Positions 1 to 8,319 of a DNA stretch of 64,000 nt are shown here, one piece after another; position 1 is the first letter of the stretch, and every line of letters begins with the position of its first letter. A model generated the notes under the pieces. That model was not told the origin of the DNA and did no database searches. It saw only the letters and a program-made list of their open reading frames with translations. Both the position numbers and the translations under genes were made by a program. The DNA is from Hymenobacter lapidarius. GTDB taxonomy: Bacteria > Bacteroidota > Bacteroidia > Cytophagales > Hymenobacteraceae. Location: the NCBI RefSeq assembly GCF_001816145.1, contig NZ_MDZB01000011.1, forward strand, positions 47,501 to 111,500, written 5' to 3'.

Positions 1-1421
1 AGCGGCATAATGGCCTGAAATTCGGACACGCTGCGGTTGGCCCACGTGAGCCGGGCCAGCACGCTGGTGCTGGGGTCGAGAAAGTCGTGGGCACCGGTGC
101 CCACCATCACCTGGTCGGCTTTGGTGGAGACCTGCAGCCAGGCTTCAGTGGCCCAAAGCAGCAGCAAGGGCACGCCCAGCCAGGCCAGCTGGGGCCGGCG
201 GCGGCGGCGCAGGTAGCGCCACATCCGGTACAGGGCATAGGCCGCGTAGGTGGTGGCTACGTAATAAAAAGGCCAGGCAAAGCGCCCCAGCGAGCGGAAC
301 TGCTTCACCGGCCCGGAGTGGTCCGTGACCCACGAAAACCAATCCCACTTGAAGGGAATGCCGAAAGCCAGCACCAGCAGGAGCGTGGCCGCCCACAGCC
401 CGGTGCGCAAGTGCAGCGGCAGGGCCGGCCGCCACAGCCGCTGCCACTGGCGCCGCCGCACCACCGCCACCACGCCCAGCACCACCGACACCAGCAGCGT
501 GGCCGTGGCCACGAGCCCGATGTAGGAAAAGCCTTCGTCGTTGTAGTCGTCACTGGGCCAGGTGGCGCGCCACCAGTCGTGCAGCGGCCCCAGCACGGGC
601 GTAAACACGGTGCGCAGCGTGGACAGGTACACGGTGAGGCCGTAGGGGTTCGGGGGCCGGTCGGTGACGTGGTCGGTGGCCCAGATGTAGCCCCGGAACA
701 GCAGCAGCGGCAGCAGCGCTGCCAGCAGCATGCGCCCCAACCAAGGCCGCATCCGCGGTTGCTGCCAAGCCAGCACCAGCACGTGCCCAAGCAGAAAAAA
801 GCAGCCGCAGGCCAGAAAATAGAGCATCACGGCGCCCGTCAGGATGCTGCACAGGCCAAACAGCACGTACCAGCGCCACGCGCGCGGCGCCTCCTGCATG
901 CGGATGATGCAGTACCAGAGCAGCGGCACGAAGCAGGCGTAGCTCAGCGACACGTGGCCGTCGAGCCGGAGCACCTGCGGGGCCATGAACCCGATGAGCA
1001 GGGCCAGCACCCCGGCGTAGAGCACCGGCAGCCGGGTGCGGCGCAGAATGGCGTACATCACCACCGGCGTGACCACCAGCGAGGACAGGGCCAGCACATT
1101 GGTAATGCCCACGGTGTAGCGCCCCACGGGCAGCCCCAACCGCTCCAGAAACGCCATGACCGCGGCGATGAGCGGCTGCATGTTGGGGTAGTTGAAATGC
1201 TCCCCAAACGGGTAGTTCATGCCCGTAAAGCGGTTGCCGGAGTCGTGCAGGGTGTAAAACGCCGTGGCGTAGTAGCTCTGCAGCGCATCGCCGCCCGCCT
1301 TAAAGAAATAGTCGTTGGGGTTGGCCAGCACGGGGCCGAACAGCACGACGAGCAGGATGGCCGCAGCCAGGGCCACGCCGCCCATGCCCCACCAGTGGGC
1401 GTTGCGGGAAGTCGAATTCAT
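1..1421 (-). CDS. Polytopic membrane protein, GT-C-like (3' end outside window)
   Basis: The reading frame opens at an ATG at 1421 and stays open to the window edge, so at least 473 codons are present and the C-terminus is missing. The protein starts MNSTSRNAHWWGMGG, followed by a hydrophobic segment and then a first outer loop with Asp (FFKAGGDALQSYY). About nine or ten further hydrophobic segments follow, mixed with short Arg-rich cytoplasmic loops such as RRRQWQRLWR. A long N-terminal membrane helix followed by a loop with an acidic residue is typical of GT-C glycosyltransferases that use lipid-linked sugars, but I do not recognise the exact family. It diverges from the lipoprotein pair at 1654, and two more GT-C-like genes and a GT2 gene follow within 6 kb, which supports a role in surface glycan assembly. 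Sugar and acceptor are unknown. Confidence 0.75.
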   Translation of the reverse strand, partial: MNSTSRNAHWWGMGGVALAAAILLVVLFGPVLANPNDYFFKAGGDALQSYYATAFYTLHDSGNRFTGMNYPFGEHFNYPNMQPLIAAVMAFLERLGLPVGRYTVGITNVLALSSLVVTPVVMYAILRRTRLPVLYAGVLALLIGFMAPQVLRLDGHVSLSYACFVPLLWYCIIRMQEAPRAWRWYVLFGLCSILTGAVMLYFLACGCFFLLGHVLVLAWQQPRMRPWLGRMLLAALLPLLLFRGYIWATDHVTDRPPNPYGLTVYLSTLRTVFTPVLGPLHDWWRATWPSDDYNDEGFSYIGLVATATLLVSVVLGVVAVVRRRQWQRLWRPALPLHLRTGLWAATLLLVLAFGIPFKWDWFSWVTDHSGPVKQFRSLGRFAWPFYYVATTYAAYALYRMWRYLRRRRRPQLAWLGVPLLLLWATEAWLQVSTKADQVMVGTGAHDFLDPSTSVLARLTWANRSVSEFQAIMP

Positions 1422-1653
1422 GCAGGCAGGCAACGGGTGAACCACCCGGGGAAAATCAAATTGGTCATAAACACGCACCGCAGCTCAGCGTCTGTTTTTA
1501 CAGCTTTCAAAACTACGGCTCAATTCAGGAGTGCGCGTCGCCACGCCGGGCGGTGCTCCATTCGGTGTACTGCCCGGCGTGGTGCCTGTTCATCAACCCG
1601 ACGAATCAACTAGTTTTGTCCTTATCTATTCGCGATTCTCACCTACTTACCTA

Positions 1654-2205
1654 ATGGGGAAACATCTTCTCAGCTCCTGTGGCCTGCTGGCCGGAACCTG
1701 CCTGCTTCTGGCCTCCTGCGCCGGCAACGACGACAACGTGAAAGGCAACCTGGTGACCCGCAACGACTTTGAGGCCGTGCTGGGCTGGGGCGGCAATGCC
1801 GACGTGAGCGTGACCAGCGAGAAGGCGCACTCCGGCAAGTACTCGGTGAAGGTGGGCCCCCAGAACGAGTACGGCTACACGTACGTGAACACGCTGGGCA
1901 ATATGAGCACGGCCAAAACCAAAGCCATCACCCTTTCGGCGTGGGTGTGGATGCCCAACAACCAACAGGCTGCCACCCTGGCGCTGTCCGTGACCCGCTC
2001 GCCGGAGCAGGGCGCCTCCCTGTTTTATGGGGGCATCGACCTGAACAAGGCCGTGACCAAGTACAACACCTGGCAGAAAGTATCGCAGACGTTTACCATG
2101 CCCGATTCGGTGCAGTCCACGAACCAGCTGAAGTGCTACCTGTGGCGCACGGCGACCAACGAAAACGTGTATGCCGACGACATTACCATCAGTGTCAACG
2201 ATTAG
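1654..2205 (+). CDS. Lipoprotein with beta-sandwich (CBM-like) module
   Basis: This 183-residue protein begins MGKHLLSSCGLLAG and has a lipobox ending LLLASC at about residue 20, so it should be a lipid-anchored envelope protein. The frame stays open upstream to 1531, but the ATG at 1654 is the one that places a proper signal peptide at the N-terminus. After the lipobox the mature part is one domain that opens with NDFEAVLGWG, contains AHSGKYS and NEYGYTY, and ends YADDITISV. This layout resembles galactose-binding-like or carbohydrate-binding beta-sandwich modules. The next gene encodes a clear paralogue, and the same module recurs at the C-terminus of the GT-C-like protein at 4429. No catalytic motif is seen. 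A sugar- or glycan-binding role is inference from fold-like pattern and context. Confidence 0.7.
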   Translation: MGKHLLSSCGLLAGTCLLLASCAGNDDNVKGNLVTRNDFEAVLGWGGNADVSVTSEKAHSGKYSVKVGPQNEYGYTYVNTLGNMSTAKTKAITLSAWVWMPNNQQAATLALSVTRSPEQGASLFYGGIDLNKAVTKYNTWQKVSQTFTMPDSVQSTNQLKCYLWRTATNENVYADDITISVND

Positions 2206-2740
2206 GGTCCGGCGGCTGGCGGTGGTGGCCGGGACCGCGCTGCTGGCCGCCTGCTCCTCGGGCGAGGCCGGCCGCTGGGTGGGTGACTATGTGACCGCGA
2301 ACGACTTCGAAGCCCTGCGCGGCTGGGGCGTCGATGTCAATTCGCTCACCCGCGACCATGCGCACTCCGGGCAATACGCCACCTTCGTGAACGCCGAGCG
2401 CGAGTACGGCCTCACCTTCGACCTGCCCCTGAACCAGGCCAGCGTGCACCCCCTCAAGGGTGTGGCCGTGGAGGCCTGGGTGTACCTGCCCACTCCGCAG
2501 GCCGCCGCCTCGCTGGAGGTGCAGGTGCAGCTGCCCGGCACCGAAAACCGCCAGGCCTTTGCCGGCAGCATCAAGCTGGCCAACCAAGTGAAAGAAGGCG
2601 CGAAGTGGACCCGCGTGCGGCAGGAGTTTGCCTTCCCGGCCGGCCTGCCCGGCGAAGCGCACCTGCGCATTTTTCTGTGGCGCAACGCCAGCAGCCAGCC
2701 CGTGTACCTCGACGATTTGAAGGTGAAAGCCCTGGAATAA
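2171..2740 (+). CDS. Lipoprotein, paralogue of the preceding gene
   Basis: This 189-residue protein overlaps the 3' end of the preceding gene by 35 bases if the ATG at 2171 is used; a GTG at 2192 is an alternative start. Either start gives a basic n-region (VRRLAVVAG) and a lipobox ending ALLAAC. The mature part mirrors its neighbour: NDFEALRGWG, then AHSGQYA, EYGLTF, AWVYLP, a Trp-containing strand (AKWTRVRQEF), LRIFLWR and the closing YLDDLKV. The two genes therefore look like a tandem duplication that has since diverged in sequence while keeping the strand pattern. The overlap suggests translational coupling. Function is unknown; glycan or lipid-sugar binding at the outer membrane is a guess from the module and the neighbouring glycosyltransferases. 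Confidence 0.68.
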   Translation: MPTTLPSVSTIRVRRLAVVAGTALLAACSSGEAGRWVGDYVTANDFEALRGWGVDVNSLTRDHAHSGQYATFVNAEREYGLTFDLPLNQASVHPLKGVAVEAWVYLPTPQAAASLEVQVQLPGTENRQAFAGSIKLANQVKEGAKWTRVRQEFAFPAGLPGEAHLRIFLWRNASSQPVYLDDLKVKALE

Positions 2741-2782
2741 ATGGCTGCGCAGAAGCCGCTGGAACTTGAAATCGAACACACA

Positions 2783-2881
2783 CGAACGTCATGCTGAGCT
2801 CGCCGAAGCATCTCTACCGCAGTAGTAAAATTGATTAGTTACGCGGTAGAGATGCTTCGGCTGCGCTCAGCATGACGTTCG
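2783..2881. repeat. REP-like palindrome, copy 1
   Basis: Long imperfect inverted repeat. Outer arms read CGAACGTCATGCTGAGC and its complement, and the inner part of the arms reads GAAGCATCTCTACCGC. It starts 42 bases after the stop codon of the second lipoprotein gene. It belongs to the nine-copy family described in the findings. Confidence 0.9.
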
Positions 2882-2931
2882 ATTTGATTCATGCCGTTCG
2901 ACTTCTTACTCCCCTTCCAACTTCCCCCGCA

Positions 2932-4302
2932 ATGCGCTTCCTTCCGACTTTGGCTCCGACCGGCTGGTTCCAGCGTGCCTGGCTGTGGCAGGCGGGCATC
3001 TACCTGAGCTTTTGGGTGGAGCTGCGGCTGTTCACGGACCTGCGGCTGCACTACGGCCCGCTGTGGAACCCGGTGCTGTTTTATGCCTCGTCGCTGCTGC
3101 TGTGCGTGTTTGCCGGGCTGTACTGGCTCGACCGGCTCGTGGCCCCGGCCGCCCCGCTGCAAGCCAACCGACGCTTCCCGCTGGTGTGGATAGGGCTGGT
3201 GCTGGGTGCCGTGCAGGTGCTGTATGCGCAGGCGCCGGTGATTGCCGGCCACGCCATCGACGTGCGCTCGTCGGACATTATTCCGATTCTGCAGGCCTAC
3301 GTGGCGCGGTTTCGCAGCGGCGAGGTGGTGTACCGCTACCTTACCACCCTGCCCTACCCGTTGTTTCCCAACCACTTGCCCATGCAATGGCTGCCCTACG
3401 TACCTGCCGATGAGCTGGGCATTGACTACCGGTGGTGGGCCATGGGCATTCTGCTGCTGCTGGGGTTTGGGGCGTATCAGTTCACGCTGGCCCGGCAGCC
3501 GCTGTCGTGGCTGGGCTTCCTGCTGAAGGTGGCCCTGCCTTCTTACGTGCTCTATCGCCTCATCACGTACGACGGCGAGCTGTACGCCCACCCCGTGGAG
3601 CCCACCATCATTGCCTACTACTGCGTGCTGGCCGCCAGCGTGTTGAGCCGCTCGGCGCTGCTACAGGCAGTTGCGCTGGTGCTGTGCCTGCTGTCGCGCT
3701 ACTCGGTGGTGTTTTGGGTGCCGTTTTACCTGTGGGTGTTGTGGCGCGAGGCCGGCCGGCGCCACGCCATCACGGTGGCGGCGCTGGTGCTGGCGGGCGT
3801 GGTGGGCATCTACGTGGTGCCGTTCCTGAGCAAGGACTGTACGATTTTCACCCACGCCCTGAGCGAGTACCGCATTGCCACGCTGGGCGAGTGGAGCCGC
3901 ACCGACGGCCTCGACGGCTACCCGCCCCAACTTTTTGCGGGCGTGGGGCTGGCCTCCTGGTTCTACACCTACGGCCCCGCCGACATCGCCGCCCGCATTG
4001 GCCTGCTCCAGAAGGCGCACGTGCTGCTCTCGGTGGGGGCCGTGCTGCTGGCCGCGGGCCTCTACCACCGCCTGCGCCTGCGCTTCGACTACCGCCTATT
4101 CGCGCTCATCGCCCTTAAGTTTTACCTGGCCACGTTCTACGCCTTCATCCAGATTCCCTACCCCTACCTTACGTCATTGGGCCTGTTCATCTCGGTATTT
4201 TTGGTGATGATGACGGGGGCAGGGCAGCAGAAAACAGTTGAGCCATCGGCCAAAAAAGACCGTCATGCTGAGCTTGCCGAAGCATCTCTACCGCAGCAGT
4301 AA
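2932..4302 (+). CDS. Polytopic membrane protein, GT-C/GT87-like
   Basis: The chosen ATG at 2932 gives 456 residues beginning MRFLPTLAPTGWFQ. The frame is open back to 2872, but that extension lies inside REP copy 1 and is unlikely to be coding. About ten hydrophobic segments are separated by short loops; the first large outer loop (about residues 85-155) contains SSDIIPILQAYV and an aromatic-rich stretch ending YRWWAMG. This pattern fits the mannosyltransferase-like GT87/DUF2029 class, although no decisive motif was seen. The last 14 residues (DRHAELAEASLPQQ) are encoded by the left arm of REP copy 2, so the natural stop has been replaced by one supplied by the repeat. It is co-directional with the GT-C-like gene at 4429, and both probably act in surface polysaccharide or glycolipid synthesis. 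Confidence 0.7.
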   Translation: MRFLPTLAPTGWFQRAWLWQAGIYLSFWVELRLFTDLRLHYGPLWNPVLFYASSLLLCVFAGLYWLDRLVAPAAPLQANRRFPLVWIGLVLGAVQVLYAQAPVIAGHAIDVRSSDIIPILQAYVARFRSGEVVYRYLTTLPYPLFPNHLPMQWLPYVPADELGIDYRWWAMGILLLLGFGAYQFTLARQPLSWLGFLLKVALPSYVLYRLITYDGELYAHPVEPTIIAYYCVLAASVLSRSALLQAVALVLCLLSRYSVVFWVPFYLWVLWREAGRRHAITVAALVLAGVVGIYVVPFLSKDCTIFTHALSEYRIATLGEWSRTDGLDGYPPQLFAGVGLASWFYTYGPADIAARIGLLQKAHVLLSVGAVLLAAGLYHRLRLRFDYRLFALIALKFYLATFYAFIQIPYPYLTSLGLFISVFLVMMTGAGQQKTVEPSAKKDRHAELAEASLPQQ

Positions 4303-4363
4303 TCCAATCGCAGAATTTAGTGGTGGCACGCGAGATACTTCGGCTGCGCTCAGCATGACGGTC
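4258..4363. repeat. REP-like palindrome, copy 2 (overlaps a CDS 3' end)
   Basis: Left arm GACCGTCATGCTGAGC, right arm GCTCAGCATGACGGTC. The left inner arm is of the TCTACCGC type and the right inner arm of the CACGCGAGA type, so the copy looks like a hybrid of the two subtypes. Bases 4258-4302 are read as the end of the upstream CDS. Confidence 0.88.
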
Positions 4364-4428
4364 TTATAGCATGACCGTTCCATTAGCTTGACGTTCTTTT
4401 TGGCAGGAATGCTCATTCACAACTCCCC

Positions 4429-6282
4429 ATGAAGCCTCGTTTTCCCCATCCCTACTCGCTACTGGGCATCCTCATCCTGTTTCTGCTGATGGTGCAGGCG
4501 CGGCTGTGGGCGCCGTACTGGGACACGCACAACGTGCAGGCCATTCTCACCTGGGACGCCATGGGGTACTACATCTACCTGCCGGCGCAGTTCATTTATC
4601 ACGACCTGGGCCACATGGGCTTCGCGCAGGACATCATGCGCGAGTACAACCCCAGCAGCTCGTTTTACCAGGCGTTTCAAGTACCTGGCGGGCCCGAGGG
4701 CCAGCTCGTGACCAAGTACACCTGCGGGCTGGCGCTGCTCTGGACGCCCTTTTTCTTTCTGGGCCACTGGGCCGCCGCGTGGCTCGACTACCCGCAGGAC
4801 GGGTTTTCACCGCCTTACCAGATTGCCATTGCCTTCGGCGGGCTGCTGTTTGCGCTGCTGGGCCTGGGGCTGCTGCGCCGGGTGCTGCTGCGCTACTTTT
4901 CCGATGTGGTGACCACGATGGTGCTGGTGCTGCTGGTGCTGGGCTCCAACTACTTCCAGTACGCGGTGTTTGATGCGGCCATGGCCCACAACTACCTGTT
5001 TACGGGCTACGCGCTGCTGCTCTGGCTCACCATCCGCTGGCACGAGCGGCCCACGCGGGGCGGGGCTTTTGCCATCGGCCTCACGCTGGGCCTGCTGGTG
5101 CTCATTCGGCCTTCCGAGGCCGTGGCGGCGGTCATTCCGTTGCTATGGGGCTTGGGCTCGGGGGCGGCGGCGCGGGAGAAGCTGGCGCTGCTGCGCGCCC
5201 GCTGGATGGACGTGCTGCTGCTGGGGCTGGGCGGCGTGCTGGGCGTGCTGCCGCAAGTGCTGTACTGGCACTGGGCCACGGGCCACTTCATTTTCTACAG
5301 CTACGGCGACCAGCACTTCAGCTTCCTGAAGCCGCACATCTGGCAGGTGCTGTTCAGCTTCAAGAAGGGCTGGCTGCTGTATTCGCCGCTGCTGCTGCTG
5401 CCGCTGGCGGGCCTGGCGGTGCTGTGGCGCACCCACCGGGCGGTAGCCGTGCCGGTGCTGGCTTTTGTGGTGCTCAACCTGTGGGTGGTGTCGGCCTGGG
5501 ACATCTGGTGGTACGGCGGCAGCATCGGGCAGCGGGCGCTGGTGCAGAGCTACGCCGTGCTGGCCCTGCCCTGGGGCGCCGCGGTGGCGTGGCTGCTGGC
5601 GCCCGAGCGCCGGCCGGCGCTGAAGGCGGGCGCCGTGGTGGCGGTGGTGCTGCTGGTCGACTTAAACCTGTTTCAGCACTGGCAGTACATGCGCTCCATC
5701 ATCCACCCCGAGGAGATGAACAACCGCTACTACTTTGCTGTGTTCAACAAAACCATGCCCACGCAGGCCGATTTTGCCCTGCTCGACGTGAAAACCCGCC
5801 TGCCCAAAGCCGAGCGTTTCTACCGCCCGCAGCTCATCGGCAAGCTGGATTTTGAGAACCAGCCCACGGACGCGGCCACCGGCCTTTCGGCCGACATGGG
5901 CTACTACAGCCGCCAGTCGTTCCGGGCCGATGCCGAGCACGCCTACGGCCCCGCCCTGACCCTCAAGCTGGCCGATGCCGGCCTCACGCCCGGCCAGTAC
6001 GTACGGGCCTCCTGCCGGGTGTATTCGGACTACGGCGCCTGGGGCAACAAGCTGGTGATGAGCGTGGAGCGCGACGGTAAAAATGTGGTCTGGAATGCCA
6101 TCCGCCTGCAAAACAACCTCAGCCTGAACCGCTCCTGGAACCTGGTGCATTTCGACGCCCCCATTCCCGCCGAAGCCCGCCCCACCGACGTCCTCAAAAT
6201 TTACGTGCTGAGCGAAAATGCCTCCGGCTGCTACATCGACGACGTGCAAGCCGAGTGGATGAAGCCCAACACGAGTTGGTAG
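4429..6282 (+). CDS. GT-C-like membrane protein with C-terminal beta-sandwich module
   Basis: A 617-residue protein beginning MKPRFPHPYSLLGIL. Residues 1 to about 425 hold ten or so membrane segments; the first outer loop carries an Asp (ILTWDAMGYYIYLP) of the kind used by GT-C glycosyltransferases, and WDIWWYGGS occurs near residue 360. After the last helix (about 400-420) comes a soluble stretch, and residues about 470-615 form a module: DFENQPTD, then SRQSF, HAYGPAL, a Trp strand (SWNLVHFDAP), LKIYVLSEN and the closing YIDDVQAEW. This matches the strand order of the two lipoproteins at 1654 and 2171. The module should face the periplasm and may bind the acceptor. The nearby GT2 (6444) is a plausible source of polyprenyl-phosphate sugar donor. 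Specific sugar unknown. Confidence 0.78.
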   Translation: MKPRFPHPYSLLGILILFLLMVQARLWAPYWDTHNVQAILTWDAMGYYIYLPAQFIYHDLGHMGFAQDIMREYNPSSSFYQAFQVPGGPEGQLVTKYTCGLALLWTPFFFLGHWAAAWLDYPQDGFSPPYQIAIAFGGLLFALLGLGLLRRVLLRYFSDVVTTMVLVLLVLGSNYFQYAVFDAAMAHNYLFTGYALLLWLTIRWHERPTRGGAFAIGLTLGLLVLIRPSEAVAAVIPLLWGLGSGAAAREKLALLRARWMDVLLLGLGGVLGVLPQVLYWHWATGHFIFYSYGDQHFSFLKPHIWQVLFSFKKGWLLYSPLLLLPLAGLAVLWRTHRAVAVPVLAFVVLNLWVVSAWDIWWYGGSIGQRALVQSYAVLALPWGAAVAWLLAPERRPALKAGAVVAVVLLVDLNLFQHWQYMRSIIHPEEMNNRYYFAVFNKTMPTQADFALLDVKTRLPKAERFYRPQLIGKLDFENQPTDAATGLSADMGYYSRQSFRADAEHAYGPALTLKLADAGLTPGQYVRASCRVYSDYGAWGNKLVMSVERDGKNVVWNAIRLQNNLSLNRSWNLVHFDAPIPAEARPTDVLKIYVLSENASGCYIDDVQAEWMKPNTSW

Positions 6283-6305
6283 CGGGGCGATTGATGAAGA
6301 GAGTG

Positions 6306-6412
6306 GAACGTCATGCTGAGCGCAGCCGAAGCATCTCGCGTGCAGCAACTAATCCAATCGATTGAATTTACTACTGCACGCGAGATGCTTCGGCTGCGCT
6401 CAGCATGACGTT
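6306..6412. repeat. REP-like palindrome, copy 3
   Basis: Arms GAACGTCATGCTGAGCGC and complement, with inner arms of the TCTCGCGTGCAG type on both sides, so this is a near-perfect example of the second subtype. It lies between convergent genes (stops at 6282 and 6444). Confidence 0.92.
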
Positions 6413-6443
6413 GTAAATTGACCTTTCAAAACTCCCCCAGGCG

Positions 6444-7169
6444 TTACTGCCCCAGCAGACCGTATTTGACGATGCAGTAAATGGCGCGAAACCCGTCGCG
6501 CCAGCCGATTTTCTTGCCCTCGGCGTAGGTGCGGCCGTAGTAGCTGATGCCCACCTCGTAGATGCGCACATTTGGCACCCGCGCCACCTTGGCTGTCACC
6601 TCGGGCTCGAAGCCGAAGCGGTTTTCTTCCAGCTTCAGGCCCTGAATGATGTCGCGCCGGAAGAGCTTGTAGCACGTCTCCATGTCGGTCAGGTTCAGGT
6701 CGGTGCACATGTTGGAGAGGAACGTGAGCACCTGGTTGCCGATGCTGTGCCAGAAGAACAGGATGCGGTGCGGGTTGCCGCCCAGGAAGCGCGAGCCGAA
6801 CACGACGTCGGCGAAGCCCTTGAGCACGGGCTTTATCAGCAGGTTGTACTCTTCGGGGTCGTACTCGAGGTCGGCATCCTGGATGATGACGTAGTCGCCG
6901 GTGGCCTCGCGGATGCCCGTGTGCAGGGCCGCGCCCTTGCCCTGGTTCACGGCGTGCGCCAGCAGACGCAGGCCCAGCTCGGGGTAGCGGGCGGCGTAGG
7001 CCCGGATGGTGTCAGCCGAGGCGTCGGTCGAGCAGTCGTCGACCAGAATTATTTCCTTGCCGATGTCATTCACCAGCCGCAGCTCGCGCAGCAAATCCAG
7101 AATCTGGTGGATGGTGCGGGCTTCGTTATAGACCGGAATGACGATGGAAAGCGTGTTGAATTTTACCAA
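6444..7169 (-). CDS. Family 2 glycosyltransferase, DPM1/GtrB-like
   Basis: A 241-residue soluble GT-A fold enzyme. The N-terminus gives the standard opening [14 protein letters not shown], followed by the nucleotide-binding DDCSTD and the metal-binding QDADLEYDP at about residues 95-105. GSRFLGG and a later Glu-rich segment ending in WRDGF complete the pattern of dolichyl/polyprenyl-phosphate sugar synthases, which move a sugar from a nucleotide donor onto a lipid phosphate. There is no C-terminal GtrB membrane pair, so it is the short, DPM1-like form. Its products are the usual donors for GT-C enzymes, three of which lie within 6 kb. It is convergent with the GT-C gene ending at 6282, with REP copy 3 between them. 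Which sugar is carried is not visible. Confidence 0.88.
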   Translation of the reverse strand: MVKFNTLSIVIPVYNEARTIHQILDLLRELRLVNDIGKEIILVDDCSTDASADTIRAYAARYPELGLRLLAHAVNQGKGAALHTGIREATGDYVIIQDADLEYDPEEYNLLIKPVLKGFADVVFGSRFLGGNPHRILFFWHSIGNQVLTFLSNMCTDLNLTDMETCYKLFRRDIIQGLKLEENRFGFEPEVTAKVARVPNVRIYEVGISYYGRTYAEGKKIGWRDGFRAIYCIVKYGLLGQ

Positions 7170-7200
7170 AACAGGGAGGGCTTGCGTGGGGCAAAAATAA

Positions 7201-7296
7201 CGCTGCGCTTAATGAAGAATGAAGAATGAGGAATGAAGAGTTACTTAACCTGGAAATTCCTCATTCTTTATTCCTCATTCTTCATTAAGCGCAGCG
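7201..7296. repeat. Word-type palindrome (GAATGAAGAATGAGG family)
   Basis: Left arm begins CGCTGCGCTTAATGAAGAAT and the right arm ends with its exact complement. Both arms are made of short repeating words (GAATGA, GAAGAAT, GAGGAAT). The element fills the gap between the start of the GT2 gene and the stop of the SDR gene and is much more A+T-rich than its neighbours. Confidence 0.85.
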
Positions 7297-7308
7297 GAAC
7301 GCGCAGCG

Positions 7309-8094
7309 TCAAAGGCTGCCGGTGCGGCCGCCGTCCACGGGCACGCTGGTGCCGTTGATGTAGCCGGCCGCCGGCGAGGCCAGGAAGGTCACTGCGGCTG
7401 CCACCTCCTCGGCCAGCCCAAAGCGGCGGGCGGGAATGAGCTTGAGCATCTCGGCTTCGATGGCTTCGGCCGACTGGCCGGTTTGGGCTGCTTTTTTCTC
7501 CACCAGCGAGTGGTGGCGCTGGGTGAGCGTGGCACCGGGCAGCACGTTGTTTACCGTGATGCCGTGCGGGCCCAGCTCATTGGCCAGGGTTTTGGCCCAG
7601 CTGGCCACGGCCCCGCGAATGGTGTTGCTCACGCCCAGGCCCGGCAGCGGCACTTTCACCGAGGTGCTGATAATGTTGATGATGCGCCCGTAGCCAGCCG
7701 CCTGCATGCCCGGCACCACGGCCTGCGCCAGTAAGTGGTTGCACACAATGTGTTGATTGAAGGCAATGCGCAGGGCCTCGACCGGCGCAGCCAGCAGGGG
7801 GCCGCCGGGAGGGCCGCCGGTATTATTCACTAAGATGTGGAAGCCTTCGGGGTGCTCGGCCAGATAGCCCTGCACCACGGTTTCGAGGTGGCTGGGGTCA
7901 TCAAAATCGGCCACCAGGTAGTTGTGGCGTGCTTCGCCGGGCGTGGGCAGGGCGGCGGCGGTTTCGCGCAGCCGCTCTTCGTTGCGGGCCAGCAGCGTGA
8001 CGGCGCAGCCGCGCTCGGCCAGGGCCTGCGCCACGGCCCGGCCAATGCCTTGCGTGGAGCCGCCCACCAGGGCGCGATACGGGAGAAGGTCCAT
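7309..8094 (-). CDS. Atypical SDR-family oxidoreductase
   Basis: The ATG at 8094 starts MDLLPYRALVGGSTQGIGRA, which places the Rossmann glycine motif (GGSTQGIG) at residues 10-17; the open frame upstream to 8226 is not needed. The protein has 261 residues, normal for a short-chain dehydrogenase. The NNTGG motif is present, and so is a Ser strand (NIISTS), but where classical members have YxxxK this one has SNTIR, so the usual catalytic Tyr and Lys appear to be absent. A subfamily with this SNxxR pattern is known among proteins annotated as SDR or 3-oxoacyl-ACP reductase-like; its reaction is poorly defined. The C-terminus YINGTSVPVDGG is standard. It is divergent from the 3-hydroxyanthranilate dioxygenase gene and may act on a product of that pathway, which is inference from position. 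Confidence 0.82.
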   Translation of the reverse strand: MDLLPYRALVGGSTQGIGRAVAQALAERGCAVTLLARNEERLRETAAALPTPGEARHNYLVADFDDPSHLETVVQGYLAEHPEGFHILVNNTGGPPGGPLLAAPVEALRIAFNQHIVCNHLLAQAVVPGMQAAGYGRIINIISTSVKVPLPGLGVSNTIRGAVASWAKTLANELGPHGITVNNVLPGATLTQRHHSLVEKKAAQTGQSAEAIEAEMLKLIPARRFGLAEEVAAAVTFLASPAAGYINGTSVPVDGGRTGSL

Positions 8095-8319
8095 GCGGGA
8101 AGGGTTGAGGGTTGAGGGTTGATAAGTCAAGCGGGGGGCTTGCGGCTGGAAGCTTGCGGCTTGCACTTTTAATTTTGAGAGCCTGGCCGGCCGCCGTGGA
8201 AGCAGCGGCGCAGGCGCGGGCAGCAAACTTGCGCGTAAAAATGCGAAATTGGCGTTTCGTTGGGGCGCCGGCTTCCGTCGGCCTCATCCAACCCTCCCAC
8301 CCCAACACCCCACCTCCTC

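Noticed and set aside
87..1613. 508-codon rightward open frame
   Set aside because: Antisense to the GT-C-like gene at 1-1421; its His/Gln/Arg-rich translation with no motif is typical of the reverse frame of a high-G+C gene.
2872..2931. Upstream start for the GT-C-like gene at 2932
   Set aside because: The extension is translated from REP copy 1 and has no signal or helix character.
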